Assembly (NCBI RefSeq): GCF_012027635.1
Contig: NZ_SNUS01000001.1
Coordinates: forward strand, 992,001-1,056,000
From: Thermococcus sp. 21S9
GTDB lineage: Archaea; Methanobacteriota_B; Thermococci; Thermococcales; Thermococcaceae
DNA: 64,000 nt
Reading direction: 5' to 3'
In this document: positions 24,562 to 32,750 of the stretch, in pieces
Layout: each line of letters starts with the position of its first letter
Position numbering within the stretch: the stretch's first letter is position 1
Made by a program: the position numbers and the translations under genes
Notes under the pieces: model-generated
Database searches by the model: none
The model's input: the letters and a program-made list of their open reading frames with translations, nothing else
What the model was told of the DNA's origin: nothing

Positions 24562-25110
24562 ATGATAATATTCGCCGGGCGCTCCAACGTTGGTAAGAGC
24601 ACCCTCATATTCAGGCTCACCGGTAAGAAGGTTAGGCGAGGTAAGAGGCCCGGCGTGACGAGGAAGCCCGTCGAAATCGAGTGGCGAGGGAAGAAAATCG
24701 TTGATTTGCCAGGCTTCGGCTTCATGAGCGGGCTTCCGAAGCACGTCCAGGAGCGGATAAAGGACGAGATAGTGCACTTCATCGAGGACAACGCCGATGA
24801 GATAGAGCTCGCCGTCCTCGTCGTTGACGGCAAGGCCTCGCCGGAGATTATAGAGCGCTGGGAGAAGAGGGGCGAGATTCCGATTGATGTTGAGTTCTAT
24901 CAATTTCTCAGGGAGCTGGAGATACCTGTTGTGGTGGCGGTCAACAAGGTTGACAAGGTCAAGAACGTCGAGCGGGTCGTCCACTTCCTTGCCGAGAAGT
25001 TCGGCGTCCCCTACTCCGAGATTCCCGAGACCTTCGTTCCAATCTCGGCCAAGTTCGGGAAGAACCTCGACGAGCTCAGAAGGCTGATGGAAAAGAAAAT
25101 GCGTTCATAG
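24562..25110 (+). CDS. engB: EngB family GTP-binding protein
   Basis: 182-aa GTPase of the EngB/YihA family, linked in bacteria to large ribosomal subunit assembly. G1 is FAGRSNVGKSTL (residues 4-15), G2 includes RGKRPGVTRKPVE, G3 is VDLPGFGFM, G4 is VAVNKVDKV and G5 is VPISAKFGKN. The ATG follows GGTGGGGAGAG, and TATA-like CCTTTTAAAG lies at about 24520-24529. Its end overlaps the convergent regulator gene by six bases. Confidence 0.92.
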   Translation: MIIFAGRSNVGKSTLIFRLTGKKVRRGKRPGVTRKPVEIEWRGKKIVDLPGFGFMSGLPKHVQERIKDEIVHFIEDNADEIELAVLVVDGKASPEIIERWEKRGEIPIDVEFYQFLRELEIPVVVAVNKVDKVKNVERVVHFLAEKFGVPYSEIPETFVPISAKFGKNLDELRRLMEKKMRS

Positions 25111-25569
25111 AATCTCCAGAACGAGGTGGGTGTTGGTTTCCTTCACCCCGTCGAGGGAAGCTATCTCCTCGAGGATTTCGTCGAGCTTGGTCTTGTCGGC
25201 CTCGATGATAAGGTCAACGTCGCCGGTGACGCGGTAGATTTTCTTTATCTTGAGCCTCCTTATCGCCTCGTAGACCTGCCTCCTCTTGGTCGGCTCTATC
25301 TTGACGAAGACGAAGACGTCGCCCTTCTTCTCGCCGAGCAGTTCGAGGGCCTTGTCCGTCAAATCGATGAAGCCCCTGCCGGTCCTTATGTAGCCAAGCT
25401 CCTTGAGAACCTTGAGGTGGTTGCTCAGGGCCTGTCTCGTTATACCGAGTTCCCTCGCGAGCTCGTCCTGGGTCTTCTCGACGGTGTGGACCTCGATGGT
25501 CTTTCCGTCGTCGTAGAGCTTCCTGAGAAGCTTAATCTGCCTCGGTGTTAGGGTGTTCCGCTCAACCAT
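25105..25569 (-). CDS. Lrp/AsnC-like transcriptional regulator
   Basis: 154-aa regulator. The N-terminal winged helix-turn-helix reads KTQDELARELGITRQALSNH, then LKVLKELGYIRTGRGF. The C-terminal RAM-like ligand-binding domain reads GDVFVFVKIEPTKRRQVYEA, then KIYRVTGDVDLIIEAD and SLDGVKETNTHLVLEIL. This is the typical Lrp order, though the HTH is closer to TrmB/ArsR in style. Effector and targets are unknown. It diverges from the Clp1-type kinase gene. Confidence 0.85.
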   Translation of the reverse strand: MVERNTLTPRQIKLLRKLYDDGKTIEVHTVEKTQDELARELGITRQALSNHLKVLKELGYIRTGRGFIDLTDKALELLGEKKGDVFVFVKIEPTKRRQVYEAIRRLKIKKIYRVTGDVDLIIEADKTKLDEILEEIASLDGVKETNTHLVLEIL

Positions 25570-25715
25570 GAGTCTTCACCTTACCGTTTTTCCAATTTGA
25601 GCGCGATAAATGTCAAACCTAACTTTTCATTTTCTCACTGAAAGTGGCACATCTTATAAGTTTTTCTAAATTTGCTGGACTCAAGGTTTTTAACTCCCTG
25701 CGGAAACCTTAAACC

Positions 25716-26777
25716 ATGAACAAGGCCATCTACACCCGCGACGTTCCACCGGACAGGCTTGAACTCCTCGCCGAACTCTCATCCCGCGACGCGGTTAAGG
25801 TCATGGTCATCGGTGGTCTCGACGCCGGAAAGAGCACCCTCGTGACGTTTCTGGCCAACGAGCTCCTCAGCATTGGGAGGAGCGTCGCGGTGGTTGATTC
25901 CGACGTCGGCCAGAAGGGCATCCTCCCGCCGGCCACGATAAGCCTCGCCCTTCCTGATGAGAACTTCTCCAGCCTTTCCGAGCTTAATGGAGTCGCGCAC
26001 TACTTCATAGGCACCGTTTCACCGGGCCAGTTCACGGGCGAGATGGCCGTAGGGGTGAAGAGGCTCGTTGAGCTCGCCGAGAGGAGCGCTGAAATTGTTC
26101 TGATAGACACGACCGGCTTCGTAATGGGGCCGGGTTTCGAGATGAAGCGCCTCAAGGCGGAGCTCGTGAGGCCAGACTTAATAGTCCTCCTCGAGCGGAA
26201 CGGCGAGCTGGAATCCCTTGCGAGGGCTTTGAGCCCCTACGGAGAGGTCGTCAGGCTGACCGTCAGCGAGAACGCGAAAACCGTTGCGCGGGAGGAGAGG
26301 CGGGAGATAAGGTTTGAGAAGTGGAGAACCTACTTCTCCAATGCCAGACTGGCGGAGTTCAGCCTTTCGAAGGTTGCCTTAACGGGAACCTCGCTCTTCA
26401 ATGGCCGTCCCCTTGATGAAAGAGAGAAAACCCTCCTCTCGCGGGCCTTCAGGTGGCTCGTTTTAGCGGGCTGGGAAAACGAGGGGCGCTACACTGTAGT
26501 CAAGGCCGACGAGGAGAGCTTCCCAAGGGGCTACCGTTCGATTCACGCTGTTGACTTCGAGAGACTGAGCAACCTGCTCGTGGGTCTCCTCGACGGGAAC
26601 GGGCTGTGTCTCGGCCTTGGAATCCTCAAGTGGGTGAACTTCAGCGCTGAAACGCTTCAACTACTCACCCCGCTCGACGAGGAGGCACTTGGGGAGGTTA
26701 GGGAACTCCGCTTCGGCAGGATGAGGGTCCTTGAGACCGGCGAGGAACTTGGTCTCCTGAGGAGAGACGAACTTTGA
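25716..26777 (+). CDS. Clp1/Grc3-type polynucleotide 5'-kinase
   Basis: 353-aa P-loop kinase that phosphorylates 5'-hydroxyl ends of RNA or DNA, as shown for the Pyrococcus Clp1 homologue. Walker A is VIGGLDAGKSTLVTF (G33-T41 core). It is followed by VAVVDSDVGQKGILPPATIS, with the DxDxGQ motif typical of this family, and VLIDTTGFVMG as Walker B. A C-terminal beta domain closes the protein. The gene is probably leaderless: the TATA-like GGTTTTTAA (25686-25694) is about 24 bases before the ATG, and no ribosome binding site is visible. Confidence 0.88.
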   Translation: MNKAIYTRDVPPDRLELLAELSSRDAVKVMVIGGLDAGKSTLVTFLANELLSIGRSVAVVDSDVGQKGILPPATISLALPDENFSSLSELNGVAHYFIGTVSPGQFTGEMAVGVKRLVELAERSAEIVLIDTTGFVMGPGFEMKRLKAELVRPDLIVLLERNGELESLARALSPYGEVVRLTVSENAKTVAREERREIRFEKWRTYFSNARLAEFSLSKVALTGTSLFNGRPLDEREKTLLSRAFRWLVLAGWENEGRYTVVKADEESFPRGYRSIHAVDFERLSNLLVGLLDGNGLCLGLGILKWVNFSAETLQLLTPLDEEALGEVRELRFGRMRVLETGEELGLLRRDEL

Positions 26778-26824
26778 ACCCATAAGGTTTTAAAGACTAA
26801 CCATAATGGTTGGACGGTGGTAGT

Positions 26825-27658
26825 TTGGAGGCGAGGGCTTTCATCGAAATAACGAGGCCACACAACTGCGTCCTAGCTGGGATAGTCGGCCTGCTCGGTT
26901 CGATAGTGGCGGTAGGCCACTTCCCGGAGCCGGTAAAGGCGTTGCTCGTCTTCTTAGTGGTCACTCTCGGTTGCTCCGCAGGCAACACGATAAACGACTA
27001 CTTCGATTACGAGATAGACAGGATAAACCGCCCTGAGAGACCCCTGCCGAGGGGTGCGATGAGCAGAAAAACAGCCTTCTGGTACGCGATGGCTCTCTTC
27101 GCCATCGGCCTAATCCTCGCCTCGTTAATAAACGTCTACGCCCTCCTGCTTGCTGTTGTCGCCTACACAACGATGTTCCTCTACGCCTGGAAGCTAAAGC
27201 CACTCCCCTTCGTCGGCAACCTCGTCGTCGCCGGCCTTACCGGAGCCACACCGCTCTACGGCGCGATAGCGGTCGGGAAGATAGGCCTCGCAGGCTACCT
27301 CGCCCTGTGTGCGTTTCTCGTTAACGTCGCGAGGGAGGTAATAAAGGACATAGAAGATGTTGAAGGCGACCTCGCCAAGGGCGCGAGGACCCTCCCGATA
27401 GTCATCGGGAAGAAGAAATCCGCCTACGTGGGGGCGTTCTTTGCGTTTCTGACGGTTATCGCGTCCTTCCTGCCGATTAAGGCCGGCGTCGGCCTCAGCT
27501 ATCTCGCGATGGTTCCGGTGGATGCCATAATCCTCTACTCGGCCTTCCTAATCCTCCGCTCGCAGGACAGGGAAACCGCCCACCGTTCGCAAAAACTGCT
27601 CAAAATAAGCATATTCCTTGCCGTTATGGCCTTCATGATAGCTTCGCTTGTGAGGTGA
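26825..27658 (+). CDS. Digeranylgeranylglyceryl phosphate synthase (UbiA family)
   Basis: 277-aa membrane prenyltransferase that adds the second geranylgeranyl chain to geranylgeranylglyceryl phosphate in archaeal lipid synthesis. The UbiA motifs are present: AGNTINDYFDYEIDRINRP (first Asp-rich site) and IKDIEDVEGDLAKGARTLP (second), with about eight hydrophobic helices. A TTG at 26825 right after GGTGGT is taken as start and gives the usual family length; an in-frame TTG 15 bases upstream would place the ribosome site inside the gene. A TATA box (GTTTTAAAG) lies about 26787-26795. Confidence 0.93.
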   Translation: MEARAFIEITRPHNCVLAGIVGLLGSIVAVGHFPEPVKALLVFLVVTLGCSAGNTINDYFDYEIDRINRPERPLPRGAMSRKTAFWYAMALFAIGLILASLINVYALLLAVVAYTTMFLYAWKLKPLPFVGNLVVAGLTGATPLYGAIAVGKIGLAGYLALCAFLVNVAREVIKDIEDVEGDLAKGARTLPIVIGKKKSAYVGAFFAFLTVIASFLPIKAGVGLSYLAMVPVDAIILYSAFLILRSQDRETAHRSQKLLKISIFLAVMAFMIASLVR

Positions 27659-27663
27659 TGAGT

Positions 27664-28044
27664 ATGGAGTTTAAGGACGAGATAATTAAAGAGCTTGAAA
27701 ACGATGAGCTCTGGACCGTTTTGACGTTCAAGACCCCGCACGGTCCGTCTAAAACGTTAAACGAACTCGCCAAGGTCGTTGAGGAAGCCGGCTGGAAGGT
27801 GACCTTCAAGGCCAACTGGTGGACCGCCGACATACCCTACGGCCTCATAAGGCTCGACCTCCAGAAGGACGGGAGGGAAAAGATTCTCCTTGGGAAGTGG
27901 ATACTGGGGAAGGACTGCGAGCTGATTAGGGTTGAGAGCCTTGACCTTGAGCGCGGAAAGGACGAGTTCTTCCGCATGGTGGACAGCATAACGTCGACGC
28001 TGATACACGACCCCGTGATAAGGACGATGCGCGAGCAGTACTGA
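27664..28044 (+). CDS. Conserved archaeal protein of unknown function
   Basis: 126-aa soluble alpha/beta protein with Trp-rich middle (GWKVTFKANWWTADIPYGLI) and a helical C-terminus (FRMVDSITSTLIHDPVIRTM). No family is recognised. The ATG at 27664 follows GAGGTGATGAGT, and ATG 27658-27660 region starts are alternatives. It begins five bases after the prenyltransferase stop, so the two are probably co-transcribed. Confidence 0.65.
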   Translation: MEFKDEIIKELENDELWTVLTFKTPHGPSKTLNELAKVVEEAGWKVTFKANWWTADIPYGLIRLDLQKDGREKILLGKWILGKDCELIRVESLDLERGKDEFFRMVDSITSTLIHDPVIRTMREQY

Positions 28045-28047
28045 CGG

Positions 28048-28072
28048 CCTTTATTTTTGATTTTTCTGGAAA
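28048..28072 (+). terminator. T-rich terminator after the prenyltransferase operon
   Basis: Two oligo-T runs (CTTTATTTTTG, then ATTTTTCT) directly follow the stop at 28044, the form expected for archaeal intrinsic termination. Confidence 0.5.
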
Positions 28073-28091
28073 TTTTGGGAGAAAGAAAGGT

Positions 28092-28898
28092 TTACAGGGG
28101 CTCGTAGAAGCCTATCTCCGGCTCGTAGATTTCCCCATCGGCTAAGAGCTGGCTTATAGCCTCTTCGATGATTTCCTCGTCGAACTCCTTGGAGAGCTTC
28201 TTGACTATGAACTTGTGCGACAGGGCTTTGCCCTTCTCACGGAGGAGGTTCATGACCGCTTCCTTCGCCTTCTCGAGCTCCGGGTTGACAGGTGTCTCCT
28301 CGGCCTCCTCGGTCGTTTCCTCCTCGATTAGCTCCTCCTCAAGGGCCCTCTGCTCGAGCATCATGGTGTAGAGCTCGTCTATAGTCTGGAGGAGCTCCTC
28401 GTCAACGCCCTTGTTCCTGGCTATGACCTTGGCCTTGGCCGTTATTCCGTAGCGGTCGTAGATTTCGAAGGCTATCTTCGCCTTCTCCGCGTGCTCGACC
28501 TTGTCGCGGAGCGTTTCAAAGCGGTGGAGTATCCAGAAGTTCGGACTCACCTTAGCAACTCCCTCGACGAGTATCTGCTTGTCGTCGCGCCACTCTGCAA
28601 CTTTTCCGATTATCTGGACTAAATCCCCTTTCTTCACGAGCCTTATGAAGCGCGTGTCGTCCCTGAAGCCGAGAACCCAGATGGTTCCGGTTCCGTCGTC
28701 AATCTGGAACTTGCCGTAGGTCTCGTCGTCGCTTATCACAGGCTCCCTGACGACTGTGGCAACGACCTTGACGCGGTAGACCTTTCTGGCGTCGCGCGTT
28801 ATGAGGTAGTTGGGCTCGAAATCACCCTCGCTCCTGACGTAGTAGCCGTCGAGGATGTCCTTGATGTAGACCCTGCTCGCCGGAAGGCGCTTCTTCAT
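28092..28898 (-). CDS. rpa32: Replication protein A, 32 kDa subunit
   Basis: 268-aa subunit of the heterotrimeric single-stranded DNA-binding protein RPA of Thermococcales. An OB fold occupies about residues 35-135 (YGKFQIDDGTGTIWVLGF, then LVQIIGKVAEWRDDKQILVE). A Glu-rich linker follows, then a C-terminal winged helix (LSHKFIVKKLSKEFDEEIIE, ISQLLADGEIYEPEIGFYEP) that typically contacts partner proteins. The start overlaps the RPA14 stop (ATGA) and follows GGAGGTGAGG. Last gene of the RPA operon. Confidence 0.93.
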   Translation of the reverse strand: MKKRLPASRVYIKDILDGYYVRSEGDFEPNYLITRDARKVYRVKVVATVVREPVISDDETYGKFQIDDGTGTIWVLGFRDDTRFIRLVKKGDLVQIIGKVAEWRDDKQILVEGVAKVSPNFWILHRFETLRDKVEHAEKAKIAFEIYDRYGITAKAKVIARNKGVDEELLQTIDELYTMMLEQRALEEELIEEETTEEAEETPVNPELEKAKEAVMNLLREKGKALSHKFIVKKLSKEFDEEIIEEAISQLLADGEIYEPEIGFYEPL

Positions 28899-29272
28899 AG
28901 CTCCTCACCTCCGAAGAAGCTGATGACGTTCTCAACCTTTGGCAGTACTTTCCTCTCAAGCTCCCTTATCTCCTCCAGTGCCTCCAGGTCGGCGTCGCTG
29001 AAGTCCTGTATGACCTCGCCGAAGATGTGAACGCTCTCCTCGCTCCTTATGACCCTGCCGATGACCCTGACAACCTGGCCGTTCTCAGGTAAAACGTTCT
29101 CCTCGCTCTCGACGAGTATAACTCCAGTTCCGTCGTCGAGCCAGAAGGTGTAGTCAAGCTTGTCAACCTTGAAGGCCTTGCCTATCAGGGAAACCCTCGT
29201 ATCGTCTTCCCTAATCTCGGCAATCTTCCTCTCGACGGCGGGCTTTCTCCGTCTGAACCTAACCTCTTCCAT
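28895..29272 (-). CDS. rpa14: Replication protein A, 14 kDa subunit
   Basis: 125-aa OB-fold subunit of RPA. Visible features are VSLIGKAFKVDKLDYTFWLD, the DDGTGVILVES turn and VVRVIGRVIRSEESVHIFGE, followed by a C-terminal helix for trimer formation. The ATG at 29272 follows GGTGGTGAGTGAA and lies one base after the RPA41 stop. The middle gene of the three-subunit operon. Confidence 0.92.
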   Translation of the reverse strand: MEEVRFRRRKPAVERKIAEIREDDTRVSLIGKAFKVDKLDYTFWLDDGTGVILVESEENVLPENGQVVRVIGRVIRSEESVHIFGEVIQDFSDADLEALEEIRELERKVLPKVENVISFFGGEEL

Positions 29273-29273
29273 T

Positions 29274-30344
29274 TCACTCACCACCGAAGGCCCTCAAAAC
29301 TTCCCTCAGCTCTCTCCTCGCGAGCTCTATCTCGCGCCTCTCATCAACGTCTTCCCAGGTTCTGGCCTTGAGGAGGGTTCCGAGGAACTTGTCTTCCGTG
29401 ACGTTGCCCCTGACGATTATCTCCCTGCCGAGGAGCGGGTAGTAGGTTTCCTCCGCGAGCTTTCTGCCGGCTTCCCTCATCGTCAGGCCCTCTTCGATGA
29501 GCTTCTTGAGCCTCTCGTCTATCTCTTCTGGGCTTTCGCCGAGCAACTCGCTGGCATCGTCGCCGAAGAGGGTAACGCGGATGTAGCCAGTTGAGTCGTC
29601 CAGGCCAAAGTCGAGGACGACCATCTTCACCGGTTTGACCGGACCGTGCTCCGGGCAGACCCAGCTCTCGCTCGCCGGGTCGTAGTCAACCTTCCTCCTG
29701 CACTCGGGGCAGGAGTCGTAGGTTATGACCCTGTAAAGCCTCGCTATGGTTCCTCTGAGCTCGACGAAGCGCTCGTTTCCTTCGAGGTCCTTAATCTTCA
29801 TCCTCCTGTAATTGTAGGTTCTGACCTCCTCGATGGGCGGTATCTCCTCGACGCGCGGGTCTTCTGGGTCCTTGATGATTCTAGTCCTGTAGTTGGCGTG
29901 GAGCTCTATCCCGCGCATTCCCTCCTTGACGAGGGGGTCTATGACCTTGATGACGTCGCCCGGGTTGAGTTCGTCGTAGTACTTGCTAACGAAGTTGTCC
30001 CAGAGAACGAGCCTCGCCTGGCCAGTGGAGTCGTAGATGATGAGGTTGGCAACCCTTCCGGTCGAGCCGTCCCTCTTCTGGTACTCCCTTGGCGGGAACT
30101 TCCTGAGAACCCGCGCGACGATGTTCACGTTGCTCATTCCCGGGACGAGGTCAGCTATGTGGAGGAGCTCCTCGCCCTCCTCGAGTTTGACGCCGAGCTC
30201 TTCGGCCAGCATTACAGCCGCGGCGTGCTCGGAAATCCCATGGGTTCTGGCCAGCTCGGCAATCCTCTCCTCGATTTCCTCCTTTGAGAGGCCCCGATGC
30301 CGGATGATTCGATTGATTATCTGCTCCTTTGTAAGGCCTACCAT
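29274..30344 (-). CDS. rpa41: Replication protein A, 41 kDa subunit
   Basis: 356-aa large subunit of RPA. An N-terminal helical region (residues about 1-55, HGISEHAAAVMLAEELG) precedes an OB fold (about 65-165, VANLIIYDSTGQARLVLWDN) and a second OB region containing a zinc finger (CPECRR then WVCPEHGP) and VLDFGLDDSTGYIRVTLFGD. The ATG at 30344 follows GGTGAGTGCT. A TATA-like GTTTAAATAC (minus strand) lies at about 30377-30386, giving the operon order rpa41, rpa14, rpa32. Confidence 0.94.
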   Translation of the reverse strand: MVGLTKEQIINRIIRHRGLSKEEIEERIAELARTHGISEHAAAVMLAEELGVKLEEGEELLHIADLVPGMSNVNIVARVLRKFPPREYQKRDGSTGRVANLIIYDSTGQARLVLWDNFVSKYYDELNPGDVIKVIDPLVKEGMRGIELHANYRTRIIKDPEDPRVEEIPPIEEVRTYNYRRMKIKDLEGNERFVELRGTIARLYRVITYDSCPECRRKVDYDPASESWVCPEHGPVKPVKMVVLDFGLDDSTGYIRVTLFGDDASELLGESPEEIDERLKKLIEEGLTMREAGRKLAEETYYPLLGREIIVRGNVTEDKFLGTLLKARTWEDVDERREIELARRELREVLRAFGGE

Positions 30345-30460
30345 AGCACTCACCTTGATGGTAATCCGTTTCTGGAGTATTTAAACTTTTCCCTCCTAAC
30401 TTCTTTTGGCGAGAAGGGGCATTATTTCTGCGCTATCGAAGAAAAGGGATAACTGGGAGC

Positions 30461-31069
30461 TCAAGAAGTTCCATCGCTTTCGGAGCTGTCTCCCCCAGTT
30501 TCGGTACTCTCGTCCCCGGCCTTGCCCTCGAGCTTCGCTATGAGGTCGCTGTACTCCGCATGGACAACCTTCTTGAAGGCCTCCTTGATTATCGCAGGGT
30601 CATTCTCGGGGAAGCCGTAGAGCTCCGCAAACTTCTGGGTCGTTCCGAGGAGCTTCGTCCTCTCGTAGGGCTCGGCATAGATTAGGCCCATCTCCGTCAG
30701 CTTCCTTATGTGCTCGTAGGCCTGGCTTCCGCGGAGCTTTATGATTTTGCTCTGCTCTATAGGCTGGAGGTAAGCAATGAGCGCGAGAGTCTTCAGCTCG
30801 CCGGTTCTTAGGTCCGGTCTCGGCATGAGGTGGATAACCCTCTGACTGTACTCCTGCTTGACCTGCATGACGTACTTGTCGCCCAGAACCTTGACGACCT
30901 CTATTGCGCTCTTTCTCTCCGCGTATTCAGCCGCTATGAGCTCGATGAGCTTTTCAAGGTAGTCGAGGGATTTTATCCCGAGGGCCTTCGACAGTTCCTT
31001 GACGCTGAGCGGTCTTCCCGAAACGAAGAGGGCAGCCTCAACGAGGGCCTTGTCCTCCAACAATCCCAT
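30461..31069 (-). CDS. scpB: SMC-associated ScpB family protein
   Basis: 202-aa winged-helix kleisin partner of SMC complexes for chromosome organisation. It starts LVEAALFVSGRPLSVKELSK and contains the second winged helix LRTGELKTLALIAYLQPIEQ, then GSQAYEHIRKLTEMGLI and LLGTTQKFAELYGFPE, all typical of ScpB. An acidic Ser/Gly tail ends the protein. No ScpA or SMC gene is in the window. The ATG follows GGTGTGAACC. Confidence 0.9.
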   Translation of the reverse strand: MGLLEDKALVEAALFVSGRPLSVKELSKALGIKSLDYLEKLIELIAAEYAERKSAIEVVKVLGDKYVMQVKQEYSQRVIHLMPRPDLRTGELKTLALIAYLQPIEQSKIIKLRGSQAYEHIRKLTEMGLIYAEPYERTKLLGTTQKFAELYGFPENDPAIIKEAFKKVVHAEYSDLIAKLEGKAGDESTETGGDSSESDGTS

Positions 31070-31117
31070 GGTTCACACCTGTTGGGGGTCTCGTTGAGAT
31101 TGGTTATTAAACTTCCG

Positions 31118-32152
31118 TCATTCCCCCGCAAAAATCCGCTTCAGCATGGACAGTTCCTTGGGGTTCCAGGCATTCTCCTCTACAAAGACGAGCAGAAGGG
31201 CATTGTTGACGAGTGCCATGTCCCGGAGCGTCGCGAGGAATTTAAGAACCGGTTGAAGGCCGTTGTAGGTTACGAGGAACTCCACACCGTCAATGACAAC
31301 AACCCCCGTAACGTCCTGGTTAGAGGCCTCGCGCAGGTATCTGCTTACTATTTCGCTCATCCTCGCGAGGTTCGTGGGGTGGATTCTCATCTCCCCGCTT
31401 ACGGCTGTTAGCATATACCCCGTCCACGCAGGAAACGGAGTTGGTTCCCTCAAAAAAGCGAGTACGGGGTAGTCCTTCAGTCCCTCAACGACGCGCTCGT
31501 AGTTCTTTCTGGTAAGTAACTTAACCCCTGGTTTGACTTCGACAGTTGGCTTTGTTCCGATGAAGCGTTCTGACAGCACCATTCTCGCCATCATGTATGC
31601 TGATAGGACCGTTAGTACAGCTCCCAGGGTGAACCCTATGGGGGCAAACCACTGGACGTCCCTGAGAACAGGGTAATCCATCTCGTGGAGACCGAAGAGG
31701 GCGAGCGCTATTCCCGCTCTCCTTGCAGTTGGGAAGTCTCCCTCAGCAGAGGCTATGGTCACGCCCGCGAGAAATACGTAAAACGCTGAGACTCCGTATG
31801 GGATTCCAACGGTTGATTCCCAGCCGTTGCCGAGAAGGAGGCCATAAAACGCACCGATTACCGGAGGAAGGGCCCACATCCACGGCCGTTTAAGGACAAC
31901 CTGACCCTCTTCGATGAGGAACCTCAGGGAGCCGTAGAAGAGGACAGCCGAGAAAACCGAGTAGAAAACGACGACAAGGATTTCATGGCCGAGCGCATCC
32001 ATCAGCACAACGACAGCTGAGAAGAGCCACGCGAGGCCCAGGTGGAGGGCGGATGTTCTCCCCGAGATTCGATAGGCTCGCAGTAACAGAACGGCTACCG
32101 CAACCTTGGCCGTTAGGCTGAGCATTTGACCAGCGAGGAGCAACCCATCCAT
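31118..32152 (-). CDS. DUF835 domain membrane protein
   Basis: 344-aa protein with about six N-terminal membrane helices (residues about 5-195) and a cytoplasmic DUF835 domain (about 205-344) containing YPVLAFLREPTPFPAWTGYM, then VVVIDGVEFLVTYNGLQPVL and ALLLVFVEE. The domain looks like a degenerate RecA/KaiC-type fold lacking a P-loop and is common in Thermococcales; its role is unknown. The ATG at 32152 is preceded by GGTTGAA; a TATA-like GGTTATAAT (minus strand) lies about 32188-32196. Confidence 0.8.
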   Translation of the reverse strand: MDGLLLAGQMLSLTAKVAVAVLLLRAYRISGRTSALHLGLAWLFSAVVVLMDALGHEILVVVFYSVFSAVLFYGSLRFLIEEGQVVLKRPWMWALPPVIGAFYGLLLGNGWESTVGIPYGVSAFYVFLAGVTIASAEGDFPTARRAGIALALFGLHEMDYPVLRDVQWFAPIGFTLGAVLTVLSAYMMARMVLSERFIGTKPTVEVKPGVKLLTRKNYERVVEGLKDYPVLAFLREPTPFPAWTGYMLTAVSGEMRIHPTNLARMSEIVSRYLREASNQDVTGVVVIDGVEFLVTYNGLQPVLKFLATLRDMALVNNALLLVFVEENAWNPKELSMLKRIFAGE

Positions 32153-32331
32153 TTCAACCACTTAACCCTGCTTTGCCGGGTAGGGATTATAACCTTTTTC
32201 CCCATTGTTACGCATTATTGTCCATTCTTGTTATGTATAACTCTGTTCTATCTATCTTTAGAAGTACAACTTTAAACTGTAGTGCTGAGGTACCGTCGGC
32301 GGTTGTTCCACCTCTCTTGATGCCACCTACC

Positions 32332-32349
32332 GCAAAATTTATAAACCCG
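32332..32349 (+). promoter_or_regulatory. Promoter of 5S rRNA and tRNA-Asp
   Basis: GCAAAATTTATAAACCC, a near-ideal archaeal TATA box with BRE-like purines, about 25-30 bases before the 5S rRNA 5' end. Confidence 0.75.
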
Positions 32350-32369
32350 CCACGACAGGTATGAATCGG

Positions 32370-32494
32370 CACGGCGGCCATAGCGGCGGGGTTACACCCG
32401 GTCTCGTTTCGACCCCGGAAGTTAAGCCCGCCTGCGTTCCCGGGTGTACTGCCCTCCGAGAGGGGGCGGGAAACCGGGAACGCCGCCGGCCACT
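32370..32494 (+). rRNA. rrf: 5S ribosomal RNA
   Basis: The sequence carries the conserved archaeal 5S features: GGTCTCGTTTCGACCCCGGA followed by AGTTAAGCC in the beta/loop region, CTGCCCTCCGAGAGGGGGCG hairpin, and complementary ends (GGCGGC near the 5' end with GCCGCC near the 3' end). Boundaries are approximate to a few bases. It stands outside any 16S-23S operon in this window, as is usual in Thermococcus, and precedes tRNA-Asp by about seven bases. Confidence 0.92.
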
Positions 32495-32501
32495 ATCACG
32501 C

Positions 32502-32579
32502 GCCCGGGTGGTGTAGCCCGGCCCATCATACGGGACTGTCACTCCCGTGACCCGGGTTCAAATCCCGGCCCGGGCGCCA
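32502..32579 (+). tRNA. tRNA-Asp (GTC), CCA encoded
   Basis: A full cloverleaf can be drawn. The acceptor stem is GCCCGGG pairing with CCCGGGC. The anticodon stem CGGGA/TCCCG holds loop CTGTCAC with anticodon GTC (32538-32540). The T arm is CCGGG-TTCAAAT-CCCGG. Discriminator G is followed by an encoded CCA. Co-transcribed with the 5S rRNA. Confidence 0.96.
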
Positions 32580-32750
32580 AAGAAACTTTTCTCAGAAACG
32601 TTTCACCAAAGCGAGCGTGCCTTTTGAAAGACAGTTTTTGAGTGGATTCCTTTGTGAGTTGCTCTTTTGGGATGTGGATTCATCTAAGACCCTTCTGAAT
32701 GGGTTCGAGTCTTTTTACACCTCTCCAGAGCGCTGGAAAATGGAAAAAGC
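32580..32750. other. AT-richer stretch between tRNA-Asp and RNA ligase
   Basis: No recognised gene. A GTG-started frame (32617-32811, 64 codons, beginning VPFERQFLSGFLCELLFWD) runs through it into the end of the RNA ligase gene, but it has no ribosome binding site or promoter. It could be degenerate DNA or a small unrecognised element behind the tRNA. Confidence 0.35.
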